From Solimonas sp. K1W22B-7 (GTDB taxonomy: Bacteria; Pseudomonadota; Gammaproteobacteria; Nevskiales; Nevskiaceae), in the NCBI RefSeq assembly GCF_003428335.1, contig NZ_CP031704.1, forward strand, positions 2,046,001-2,110,000: a DNA stretch of 64,000 bases, written 5' to 3'. Positions within the stretch are counted from its first letter, which is position 1; each line of letters opens with the position of its first letter. Positions 26,031 through 33,775 of the stretch are shown here, in pieces. Position numbers and translations under genes: made by a program. The notes beneath the pieces were generated by a model. It saw nothing but the letters and a program-made list of their open reading frames with translations. It searched no databases and was not told the origin of the DNA.

Positions 26031-26683
26031 CAGGAGGTCTCGCGGTTCTGGCGGATGAGGCCGGCGAACAGGCCGATGATCTCGCAGCGCTGCCGGCCCA
26101 GGTCGATCACGATGGGCGCGTAGGTCTGCTGGTCGTCGTTCTCCGACAGCAGGGTCACCATCTGGCCTTGCTGGCGGTAGCGCTTCAGCGTCAGCGTCGG
26201 CTCGCCGGTCAGGCGGTCCTCGATGGAGACGGCGACGATCTGCTGGTTGCGCGCCGTGGCCTGCTGGTGGATGCCGACCAGGTCGCCGGGCAGGATGTGC
26301 GCGCGCTCCATCGAGCGGCCCTGCACGCGGTAGAGGAAGTCGGCGCGCGGCTGGAACAGGGCGGGGTCCACGCGCAGCTGTTCCTCGACCTGATCCGGCG
26401 CCAGCACCGGCTGGCCGGCGGCGATGCGGCCCACCAGGGGCAGGCGCCAGGGGTCATTGGCAGCCAGCGCGGCATCGTCCAGGATACGGATGCCGCGCGA
26501 GGTGTCGGGCAGCAGTTCGATCAGGCCCTTGCCGGCCAGCGCACGCAGGTGCTGGTCGGCGGTCTGGCGGGTGATGCCCAGGGCAGAGGCGATGTCCCCC
26601 CGCGTCGGCGGCAGGCCCGCATCCCGCGCAAAGCGCAGGATGAAATCCATCAGGTCCTGCTGTCTGGGGGGGAGCTTGTTCAT
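26030..26683 (-). CDS. lexA: LexA-type SOS repressor
   Basis: A 217-residue LexA. The winged helix-turn-helix is at 8-65 (PTRGDIASALGITRQTADQHL). The self-cleavage site is Ala89-Gly90 in RIAAGQPV; the catalytic dyad is Ser124 (QGRSMERAHILPGD) and Lys167 (LTLKRY). It would repress the cassette and be cleaved after RecA activation. Because it heads the imu operon, it is probably a LexA2-type copy rather than the sole cell-wide regulator; that is inference. A 16-bp palindrome 16 bp upstream is its likely operator. Confidence 0.92.
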   Translation of the reverse strand: MNKLPPRQQDLMDFILRFARDAGLPPTRGDIASALGITRQTADQHLRALAGKGLIELLPDTSRGIRILDDAALAANDPWRLPLVGRIAAGQPVLAPDQVEEQLRVDPALFQPRADFLYRVQGRSMERAHILPGDLVGIHQQATARNQQIVAVSIEDRLTGEPTLTLKRYRQQGQMVTLLSENDDQQTYAPIVIDLGRQRCEIIGLFAGLIRQNRETS

Positions 26684-26698
26684 GGGCTCAACGATATA

Positions 26699-26714
26699 CC
26701 TGACAGGCGTCAGG
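26699..26714 (-). promoter_or_regulatory. Probable LexA operator
   Basis: CCTGACAGGCGTCAGG, a perfect 6-4-6 inverted repeat just upstream of lexA. It differs from the Escherichia coli SOS box (CTG-N10-CAG), although it also contains CTGAC/GTCAG half sites. The position suits autoregulation of the lexA-imuA-imuB operon. Confidence 0.6.
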
Positions 26715-26732
26715 CATCAAGGCCGCTCCCCG

Positions 26733-26783
26733 GAAAAATCCTTATGCAGCGCGACTAGCCCTTGATTCAAGGGCGGATTTTTC
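26733..26783. promoter_or_regulatory. Nested inverted repeats between lexA and the phospholipase operon
   Basis: GAAAAATCC (26733-26741) and GGATTTTTC (26775-26783) enclose CCCTTGATTCAAGGG (26759-26773). This lies in the divergent 157-bp gap. It could be an operator or an mRNA structure for the plus-strand operon. Confidence 0.35.
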
Positions 26784-26840
26784 ATCGTCCTGTCCCATTG
26801 CCTCCCTAGGCTGGCCTCATCCGACTTTCATGGAGAGGCC

Positions 26841-27053
26841 ATGTCCCGTTCATATTCCCTGGCCGCCGGCCTGCTGCTGGTGGCCGCACTGACGGCTTGC
26901 GGCCGTTCGGAGGCCCCTGCGGCCACCGAGCCGGGTTCCGGCCCCACCGAACCGGCGCCGCGCGTCATGCGCTGCCCGCCGGCACCGGGCGCACAGGACG
27001 TCGCGGCGCAGCCCGCCGGCAACTGCGGCGAGAACGCCGGGGCGCGCACATGA
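26841..27053 (+). CDS. Small lipoprotein coupled to the phospholipase gene
   Basis: A 70-residue predicted lipoprotein: SLAAGLLLVAALTAC gives the lipobox and acylated Cys at residue 20. The mature part is short, Pro/Ala-rich and has two further cysteines (RCPPAP and GNCGEN). Its stop overlaps the phospholipase start (ATGA). A ribosome site (GGAGAGG) lies upstream. Function unknown. Confidence 0.65.
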   Translation: MSRSYSLAAGLLLVAALTACGRSEAPAATEPGSGPTEPAPRVMRCPPAPGAQDVAAQPAGNCGENAGART

Positions 27054-29158
27054 GCGGCATGGACCGTCGCCGCTTCCTGCAACTCACTGGCGGTGCCGCC
27101 GTGGGCACGCTGTTCCCGCAGATCCTGGCCGAGGCCTTGTCGATTCCCGCGGCCAAGCGCAGCGGCACCATCCATGACGTGGAGCACGTGGTGATCCTGA
27201 TGCAGGAGAACCGCGGCTTCGATCATTATTTCGGCACGATGCGCGGCGTGCGCGGCTACGGCGACCGTTTCACCGTGCCGCAGAGCGGCGGACGCACGGT
27301 CTGGGACCAGCGCAACCTCGCCGGGCAGATCATCCGGCCGTATCACCTCGACAGCAGCATCGGCAACGCGCAGCGCGTGGACGGTACGCCGCATGGCTGG
27401 TCCGACGCGGTGCCGGCCTGGAACAAGGGCCGCTTCGGGCGCTGGCCCACGTTCAAGCAGAACCAGTCGATGGGTTATTACCGCGAGGCCGAGTTGCCGT
27501 TCCAGTTCGCGCTCGCCAATGCCTTCACGATCTGCGACGCCTATCACTGCGCCTACATGGGCAACACCAATCCCAACCGCCTGTTCATGTTCACCGGCTG
27601 GAACGATCCCCTGGGCACCGGCGGCGGCCCGCGGCTGTACAACGACAACGACGACCTCGGCCCCTCCTCGGAAGGTTTCACCTGGACCACCTATGCCGAG
27701 CGCCTGCAGGCGGCCGGCGTGTCCTGGAAGGTCTACCAGGACATGGACGACAACTTCACCGACAACTCGCTGGAGGGTTTCCGCAATTTCCGTCTTGCCT
27801 ACGAGAACCGCGAGAGTGAGCCGAACAACCCGCTGCTGCTGCGCGGCCTGAGTACGACGATGCCTGCGGGGACCTTCGACGGCCTGCGCAACGACGTGCT
27901 CGCCAACCGCCTGCCGCAGGTGTCCTACGTCGTCGCGCCCGCCGCGTACTCCGAGCACACCGGGCCGTCGAGCCCGGTGCAGGGGGGCTGGTTCATCCAG
28001 GAGACGATCCGCGCGCTGATCGCCGACCCGGCGGTGTGGAGCAAGACCGTGCTGCTGGTGATGTTCGACGAGAACGACGGTTTCTTCGACCACGTGCCGG
28101 CGCCGGCCGCGCCTTCCTACCTGCTGGGTGGCCAGGCCACGGGCGCGCTGGCCGGCGCCTCCACTGCCGACGACACCGGCGAGCGCTATGTCACCGGCCC
28201 CAACTCGCGCGATCCGAGCTTTGTCGGCAGCAGTTTCGGTCCCGGCCCGCGCGTGCCGATGTACATCATTTCGCCCTGGAGCCGCGGTGGCTGGGTCAAC
28301 TCGCAGTGCTTCGATCACACCTCGATCGTCCGCTTTCTCGAAGAGCGCTTCGGCGTCGCCGAGCCCAACATCACGCCCTATCGCCGTGCCTTCCTCGGCG
28401 ATCTCAGTTCCTGCTTCAACTTCGCCAACCCCAACGACGAGGTCTTTCCCGCGCTGCCGCAGACCACGCGCGAAGCGGCCGAAGCGCTGCGCCAGGCGCA
28501 GGAACAGCTGGCGCAGATTCCGGCGCCCACCGGCGACGCCGGCACGCTGCCGCAGCAGGAACCCGGCGTGCGCTACTCGCGCGCGCTGCCTTACGAGTTG
28601 CACGTCGAGTCACGCCGCAGCGCGCTGGGCGGGATGGAGCTGTTCTTCAGCAACACCGGCAATGCCGGTGCCGTGTTCCATGTCTACGACATGAACGATC
28701 TGGACGGCGTGCCGCATCGCTACGCGGTGGAACCGGGCAAGCAGCTGAGCCATGCCTGGAGTGCGGGCCTGTCGGGCAGCCATGACCTCTGGGTGCTGGG
28801 GCCCAATGGCTTCCATCGCCGTTTCAGCGGTGCCGGCGCACTGTCTTCCGCCGCGATACCCGAGGTCCGCGTCTGCTACGACATCGCCAATGGCGACATC
28901 AGTCTCAAGCTGCGCAACGAGGGCACGGCGGCCTGCACGTTCCGTGTCGCGGCCAATGCCTACCGCAGCGATGGTCCCTGGACGTTTACGGTGAATCCCG
29001 GCCAGGAGATCGAGCACTTCTGGGCGCTGGGCACGAGTGGCGCCTGGTATGACCTCAGCGTGACGGTGGAGGGGGACGGCAGCTTCCTGCGGCGTGTGGC
29101 GGGGCGTGTGGAGACCGGGCGGCATTCGGTCAGTGATCCAGCAATGGCGACAAGGTGA
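27050..29158 (+). CDS. Phospholipase C, phosphocholine-specific (PlcN/PlcH type), Tat-exported
   Basis: A 702-residue enzyme that would cleave phosphatidylcholine-type lipids to diacylglycerol and phosphocholine. A twin-arginine signal (DRRRFLQL, residues 5-12) directs Tat export. The phosphoesterase core starts with QENRGFDHYFGT near 52-63 and includes LLVMFDENDGFFDHV near 340. Two C-terminal beta domains of the DUF756 type follow (about 505-690). Such enzymes are often induced by phosphate starvation, which fits the phosphonate operon 1 kb away. It is translated from an ATG overlapping the small lipoprotein's stop. Confidence 0.92.
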   Translation: MSGMDRRRFLQLTGGAAVGTLFPQILAEALSIPAAKRSGTIHDVEHVVILMQENRGFDHYFGTMRGVRGYGDRFTVPQSGGRTVWDQRNLAGQIIRPYHLDSSIGNAQRVDGTPHGWSDAVPAWNKGRFGRWPTFKQNQSMGYYREAELPFQFALANAFTICDAYHCAYMGNTNPNRLFMFTGWNDPLGTGGGPRLYNDNDDLGPSSEGFTWTTYAERLQAAGVSWKVYQDMDDNFTDNSLEGFRNFRLAYENRESEPNNPLLLRGLSTTMPAGTFDGLRNDVLANRLPQVSYVVAPAAYSEHTGPSSPVQGGWFIQETIRALIADPAVWSKTVLLVMFDENDGFFDHVPAPAAPSYLLGGQATGALAGASTADDTGERYVTGPNSRDPSFVGSSFGPGPRVPMYIISPWSRGGWVNSQCFDHTSIVRFLEERFGVAEPNITPYRRAFLGDLSSCFNFANPNDEVFPALPQTTREAAEALRQAQEQLAQIPAPTGDAGTLPQQEPGVRYSRALPYELHVESRRSALGGMELFFSNTGNAGAVFHVYDMNDLDGVPHRYAVEPGKQLSHAWSAGLSGSHDLWVLGPNGFHRRFSGAGALSSAAIPEVRVCYDIANGDISLKLRNEGTAACTFRVAANAYRSDGPWTFTVNPGQEIEHFWALGTSGAWYDLSVTVEGDGSFLRRVAGRVETGRHSVSDPAMATR

Positions 29159-29177
29159 TTCGAGCGACCTGCGGTCT

Positions 29178-30059
29178 TTAACCCGCCCCGGACTGCAACT
29201 CGCGCACCACCTCAACGAAGGCTCCGACCAGCTGTGTATCGAGCCGTTCCTTCAGGCAGATCACCTGGGCGTTGGTGGTGATCTCGACGTCGCTGATCGG
29301 CAGCAGCTTGATGCGCGGGTCCGGTACGTGCTCGCGCGCGGAAACAAAGGAGATGCCGAGTCCCTGGGCGACCGCTTCGCGGATCGCCTCGCGGCTGCCG
29401 ATCTGCATCGCCACCCTGACCGCGACATTGCGCTCCAGCAGGGCCTGCTCGAACAATCGCCGCGTGGTGGAGCCGCGCTCGCGGAAGATCAGCGGCTGGC
29501 CGGCCAGCTGTTCCAGGCGCAGGCTGGCGTGGCGCGCCAGGGGATGACCGGCCGGGAGGATCAGCATCACCGGGTGCTCGCGGTAGGGGAACACCGCCAG
29601 TTCCTCATGGGCGTCGAGCTGCGCCAGCACGCCGATCTCGCATTCGTAGCGCAGCACCTTCTCCAGCACTTCCTTCGAGTCGCCGAGCATCATCTCCACC
29701 GTCACCGAGGGATAGCGGCGATGAAAGGCGGCCAGCATCTCCACCGCGTGGAAGGGGCCGACGGCGGCCACGCGCAGCAGGCCGCTGCGTAGCGCCCCGG
29801 CCTCCGCCAGCAGCGTGTAGGCCTCGCTTTCGGCGTCGAAGTAGCGATTGGTGACCCGCAGCAGCCGCTCGCCGAGTTCGGTAGGGCGCACCTCGCGGCC
29901 CTGGCGCAGGAACAGGCGCACGCCGAAACGCTCCTCCAGTTCCTTGACCAGGGTCGAGACGCTGGGCTGCGAGACGCCGAGCTGGCGTGCGGCGGCGGAG
30001 AAGCCGTGCTGGCGCGCGACGGCGTGGAAGGCGCGTAGATGACTGTGACCTATAGGCAT
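29178..30059 (-). CDS. LysR-family regulator of the phosphonate operon
   Basis: A 293-residue LysR-type regulator. The winged HTH is at 4-62 (FHAVARQHGFSAAARQLGVS) and the periplasmic-binding-like effector domain follows from about 90. It is divergent from the aminophosphonate operon, separated by 106 bp that hold a perfect 20-bp palindrome, so it very likely controls that operon. The effector could be 2-aminoethylphosphonate or a breakdown product; this is inference. Confidence 0.9.
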   Translation of the reverse strand: MPIGHSHLRAFHAVARQHGFSAAARQLGVSQPSVSTLVKELEERFGVRLFLRQGREVRPTELGERLLRVTNRYFDAESEAYTLLAEAGALRSGLLRVAAVGPFHAVEMLAAFHRRYPSVTVEMMLGDSKEVLEKVLRYECEIGVLAQLDAHEELAVFPYREHPVMLILPAGHPLARHASLRLEQLAGQPLIFRERGSTTRRLFEQALLERNVAVRVAMQIGSREAIREAVAQGLGISFVSAREHVPDPRIKLLPISDVEITTNAQVICLKERLDTQLVGAFVEVVRELQSGAG

Positions 30060-30075
30060 GGATTATAGTTTAGTA

Positions 30076-30095
30076 CGGATTTACCAATAAATCCG
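30076..30095. promoter_or_regulatory. LysR operator candidate upstream of the phosphonate operon
   Basis: CGGATTTACCAATAAATCCG is a perfect palindrome, A/T-rich in otherwise GC-rich DNA, starting 17 bp upstream of the LysR start and ending 70 bp before the first operon gene. It contains the T-N11-A core form of LysR boxes. A lone CTGTCAT (a Pho-box half) lies at 30106-30112 without a clear second half. Confidence 0.65.
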
Positions 30096-30165
30096 ATAGA
30101 ACGCCTGTCATCGTCGATGCCTAGGATGTCGCTCCATCACACCGAGGGCGCGGCTGCGCCGGCAG

Positions 30166-31359
30166 ATGGAAACCATGGGAACTCTCTCGACAACACCCGC
30201 GCTTAGCGGCGAGCTGGCGCAGCGGCTGCGCCTGCCGGCCACGGCCTGGCTGCCGGCGCAACCGGTGCCGGTGCGCTTCGGCGCCGGGGTGTTCGCCGAG
30301 CTGGGGCAACAGCTGCGCGGGCGTCCCTATGTGCTGCTGACCTATCCGCAGCCGCGTTTCACCGCGCTGGCGCGGCGGCTGGCGGTCGGCGCCGGCCAGC
30401 CGCGGCAGCTGCTGGACACGGTGCGGCCGAACCCGACGCTGGCGGACCTCGAGACACTGGCGGCACCGCTGCGCGGCCTGGGCGGCCCGACGCCGGTGCT
30501 GGTCGCCCTCGGCGGCGGTTCGGTGATCGACAGCGCCAAGGTCGTCGCCGCGCTGGCCGCGGCGCCCGGACTGGAGCTGCGTGCGCTGCTGGCGCAGCCG
30601 GCCGCCGCCGCGGCGCGCGCCTGGCCGGTGATCGCGGTGCCCACGACCGCCGGCACCGGCAGCGAGGTCACGCCCTGGGCCACGGTCTGGGACCCGGCGA
30701 ACGACCGCAAGCATTCGCTGAGCCGGCCCGACCTGTTCCCGGAGCTGGCGCTGGTCGATCCCGAGCTGACGCTGGGCGCGCCGCGCGGGCTGACGCTGCA
30801 GACCGGGCTGGACGCGCTGTCGCACGCGCTGGAAAGCCTGTGGAACCGCAACGCCGGCCCCTGCAGCAGCGTGCTGGCCGTGGCCGCCGCCCGGCGCGTG
30901 CTGGAGACCTTGCCGCGGCTGCTCGAAAACCCCGGCGACCTCGAATTGCGTACGCGCCAGGCCGAGGCCTCGCTGCTCGCCGGCCTGGCCTTCGCGCAGA
31001 CGCGCACGGCGCTGGCGCATGAGCTGTCCTACCCGCTGACCCTGCGGCACGGCGTGCCGCACGGCATCGCCTGCTCGTTCACGCTGCCACAGATCATGCA
31101 GGCCGTGATCGGCGCGGATGCCGACTGCGATCACGCGCTGGCGGAAATCTTCGGCGCCGACCTGCAGGCCGGCGTGGCGACGCTGCGCCGCTTCCTGCGG
31201 GACCTCGGCGTCGGCCTGTCGCCGGCCGACTACGGCGTCGCCGAAGACGAATGGCACGCGATCCAGGAGGCTGCCGGACAGGGTCCGCGCGGCCGCAATT
31301 TTCTGGCGGCATCTGCCGCCGACCTGTCGTTTTTTCCCAACACCGACCCCACCACCTAA
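30166..31359 (+). CDS. Iron-containing alcohol dehydrogenase, probable phosphonoacetaldehyde reductase
   Basis: A 397-residue group III (iron-type) alcohol dehydrogenase. The NAD(P) motif LGGGSVIDSAK is near residue 117; metal ligands are expected in GLDALSHALE and in the YPLTLRHGVPHG segment. Relatives in phosphonate clusters (PhpC/PsrA-type) reduce phosphonoacetaldehyde to 2-hydroxyethylphosphonate. Here it is the first gene of the operon containing phnX, which uses the same aldehyde. An alternative ATG at 30175 has a better-spaced GGAA. The substrate is inferred from context. Confidence 0.82.
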   Translation: METMGTLSTTPALSGELAQRLRLPATAWLPAQPVPVRFGAGVFAELGQQLRGRPYVLLTYPQPRFTALARRLAVGAGQPRQLLDTVRPNPTLADLETLAAPLRGLGGPTPVLVALGGGSVIDSAKVVAALAAAPGLELRALLAQPAAAAARAWPVIAVPTTAGTGSEVTPWATVWDPANDRKHSLSRPDLFPELALVDPELTLGAPRGLTLQTGLDALSHALESLWNRNAGPCSSVLAVAAARRVLETLPRLLENPGDLELRTRQAEASLLAGLAFAQTRTALAHELSYPLTLRHGVPHGIACSFTLPQIMQAVIGADADCDHALAEIFGADLQAGVATLRRFLRDLGVGLSPADYGVAEDEWHAIQEAAGQGPRGRNFLAASAADLSFFPNTDPTT

Positions 31360-31368
31360 GGGAGTTTT

Positions 31369-32655
31369 ATGCGCTTCATCCACCTGGCGCCTCTCGTCGG
31401 CGTCTGCACTCTCGCTTTGTCCGGCGCCGTCGCGGCGCAGGAAGTCCTGCCGACGATTCCGGTCGTGCCGCTGCATCCGGCGCAGGACGAAATCACGTTC
31501 AAGGTCAAGACCCGCGGCGGCTTCGGCATCGAGTCCAGCGACGGCATGGCCGGCTTCGAACTGGAAGGCCGCGCCGCCTACGATGTCGATGTCTTCGACG
31601 GTCTCTACAACCTCAACGGCCATGGCGACAGCGGCAGCGAATCGGAACTGCGCCGCCTGCGCTTCGGCTTCAGCGGCTGGTACACGAAGAACTGGAACTA
31701 CTCGATCCTGATCGACATCGAGGACGGCGACCGCGCCATCGACGATTCCGTGACCACGATCGACACCGCGATGCTGCAGTACACCGGCTTCAAGTATGCC
31801 GACCTGACGATCGGCCGCTTCAAGCGCCCGGTGTCGATGGAGGTGCTGACCAGTTCCAACTGGCTGTCCTTCAACGAGCAGTCCTTCATCTGGGAACTGG
31901 CGCCGGCCAACGACATCGCCAAGTTCTCGCTGATGGCCAGCAAGCTGTTCGAGTTCGGCGGCAGCGGCCTGCTGTACCAGTTCGCAGTGTCCGACGACTA
32001 CCAGGAAGACCTGCCGGCCAAGAGCGGCAGCGACAGCCACGCCATCAATGCCCGCGCCGTGTACACGCCCTGGGCGGAGAAGGGCCGCGTGCTGCACTTC
32101 GGCGCCTCCTATGGCGACCAGAACCCGGGCGAGGCGGCGACCACGCGCGTGCGCTCGCGCCTGGGCGTTCACGGCATCGACCGCTTCGTGCTGCTCGACA
32201 CCATCGACATCGACAGCGACCGCCAGTACGCGCTGGAAGCCGCGCTGATCCAGGGGCCGTTCTCGCTGCAGGCCGAGTATGTCAGCCGCGCGATCGGCGG
32301 CCGCAGCGGCGATCCGGACGTCGATGTCGACGGCTGGTACCTCCAGGGCACCTGGACGCTGACCGGCGAGCCGCGCGGCTACAAGCGCAAGGACGGCCGC
32401 TTCGATCGCGTCGATCCGAAGAACAAGGACTACGGCGCCGTCGAGCTGGTGGCGCGCGCGCAGCAGGGCACGGTGTCGCCGGACGGCGGCACGGAAGTCG
32501 AAGCCAGCGGCTACCAGTTCGGCGTCAACTGGTATCCGCTGCGCTCCATCAAGCTGATGCTCGACTACACCACCGCGTCGGTCGACAACATCGACACCCA
32601 GGATGCCGGTGACGACGGCAACGCCATCACCAGCCGCATCCAGTGGGTTTTCTAA
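31369..32655 (+). CDS. Phosphate-selective porin O/P family (OprP-like)
   Basis: A 428-residue outer-membrane barrel protein with a Sec signal (cleavage after AVAA, about residue 24). Alternating strands, the LRRLRFGFSGWYTKNWNY segment, IGRFKRPVSMEVLTSS and the C-terminal aromatic residue (IQWVF) are typical of the OprP/OprO family. It should admit phosphate, pyrophosphate or phosphonates through the outer membrane. GGGAG lies upstream. It is 9 bp after the dehydrogenase gene and 10 bp before the binding-protein gene. Confidence 0.87.
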   Translation: MRFIHLAPLVGVCTLALSGAVAAQEVLPTIPVVPLHPAQDEITFKVKTRGGFGIESSDGMAGFELEGRAAYDVDVFDGLYNLNGHGDSGSESELRRLRFGFSGWYTKNWNYSILIDIEDGDRAIDDSVTTIDTAMLQYTGFKYADLTIGRFKRPVSMEVLTSSNWLSFNEQSFIWELAPANDIAKFSLMASKLFEFGGSGLLYQFAVSDDYQEDLPAKSGSDSHAINARAVYTPWAEKGRVLHFGASYGDQNPGEAATTRVRSRLGVHGIDRFVLLDTIDIDSDRQYALEAALIQGPFSLQAEYVSRAIGGRSGDPDVDVDGWYLQGTWTLTGEPRGYKRKDGRFDRVDPKNKDYGAVELVARAQQGTVSPDGGTEVEASGYQFGVNWYPLRSIKLMLDYTTASVDNIDTQDAGDDGNAITSRIQWVF

Positions 32656-32665
32656 GGAGTTCCCG

Positions 32666-33733
32666 ATGAAACATTGCAAGCACAAGATCGCCGCGCTGCT
32701 GGCGTTGACCCTGATCGCCGCCTGCGGCAAGAAAGAGCAGGCTGCCGAACCCGCCGCTGCCGCGCCGGCGCCGGCCGCGAAGACCGAACTGACGGTCTAC
32801 ACCGCCTTCGAGCCCGAGCAGCTGCCCGGCTTCAAGCAGGCCTTCGAAGCCGCGAACCCCGAGATCACCCTGAGCTGGGTGCGCGATTCCACCGGCGTGA
32901 TCACCGCACGCCTGCTGGCGGAGAAGGACAATCCGCGCGCCGATGCGGTCTGGGGCCTGGCCGCCAGTTCTCTGATGCTGCTGAAGGCGCAAGGCATGCT
33001 CGCGCCCTACGCGCCGCAGGGTGTCGAAAAGCTCGACCCGCGCTTCGTCGACAGCGCGACGCCGCCGCAGTGGACCGCCGACGACGCCTGGGAGGCGGCG
33101 ATCTGCGTCAACACGGTCGAGGCGCAGAAGCACAAGCTGCCGATGCCGAAGAGCTGGGCGGACCTGGCCAAGCCGGTCTACAAGGGCTACATCGTGATGC
33201 CGAATCCGAACTCCTCCGGCACCGGCTTCCTCGCGGTGTCCGGCTGGCTGCAGCAGATGGGCGAGGAGCCGGCCTGGAAGTACATGGACGCGCTGCATGC
33301 CAACGTCGCGCGCTACACCCACTCCGGCTCCAAGCCCTGCAAGGAAGCCGCGGCGGGCGAGATCGCAATCGGCATCTCCATCGGCTACACCGGCGCCAAG
33401 CAGAAGGCCAAGGGCGCCCCGATCGAGATCGTGCACGCCGCCGAGGGCGTGGGCTGGGACATGGAGGCCAACGCCATCGTCGCCGGCACGAAGAAGCTCG
33501 AGGCCAGCAAGAAGCTGATGGACTTCGCCGTCTCCGAGGCCGCCAACCAGCTCTACAACGAGGCTTATCCGGTGGTCGCGCTGCCGGGCATCGCCAAGCC
33601 GGTGGAGCACTACCCGGCGAACCTGGCGGACAAGCTGATCAAGAACGACTTCGCCTGGGCCGCGACCAACCGCGAACGCATTCTCGCCGAGTGGCAGAAG
33701 CGCTACGACGGCAAGTCCGAGCCGAAGTCGTAA
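32666..33733 (+). CDS. 2-aminoethylphosphonate ABC transporter, substrate-binding lipoprotein
   Basis: A 355-residue binding protein of the iron(III)/aminoethylphosphonate class. The lipobox LIAAC puts the acyl Cys at residue 20. The mature protein starts with LTVYTAFEPEQLPGFKQAFE, and contains NPNSSGTGFLAVSGWLQQMGE and GYTGAKQKAKGAPIEIV, which fit the PhnS/AepX-type proteins that capture 2-aminoethylphosphonate. A strong AAGGAG precedes the ATG. A stable hairpin follows before the ATPase gene. Confidence 0.88.
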   Translation: MKHCKHKIAALLALTLIAACGKKEQAAEPAAAAPAPAAKTELTVYTAFEPEQLPGFKQAFEAANPEITLSWVRDSTGVITARLLAEKDNPRADAVWGLAASSLMLLKAQGMLAPYAPQGVEKLDPRFVDSATPPQWTADDAWEAAICVNTVEAQKHKLPMPKSWADLAKPVYKGYIVMPNPNSSGTGFLAVSGWLQQMGEEPAWKYMDALHANVARYTHSGSKPCKEAAAGEIAIGISIGYTGAKQKAKGAPIEIVHAAEGVGWDMEANAIVAGTKKLEASKKLMDFAVSEAANQLYNEAYPVVALPGIAKPVEHYPANLADKLIKNDFAWAATNRERILAEWQKRYDGKSEPKS

Positions 33734-33745
33734 ACCAGGCAGGCT

Positions 33746-33765
33746 GCCCGCCGGCGACGGCGGGC
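33746..33765 (+). promoter_or_regulatory. Intercistronic hairpin with GCGA loop
   Basis: GCCCGCCG-GCGA-CGGCGGGC: an 8-bp perfect stem closed by a GNRA-type tetraloop in the 42-bp gap between the binding protein and ATPase genes. Such hairpins commonly protect binding-protein mRNA from decay and lower downstream expression. Confidence 0.5.
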
Positions 33766-33775
33766 GGCAATTCCC

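Noticed and set aside
30106-30112. CTGTCAT as part of a Pho box
   Set aside because: The second half site at the required spacing is not recognisable; only a half-site match.
30121-32730. A minus-strand open frame of 869 codons
   Set aside because: Antisense to the alcohol dehydrogenase and porin genes; composition typical of a shadow frame.
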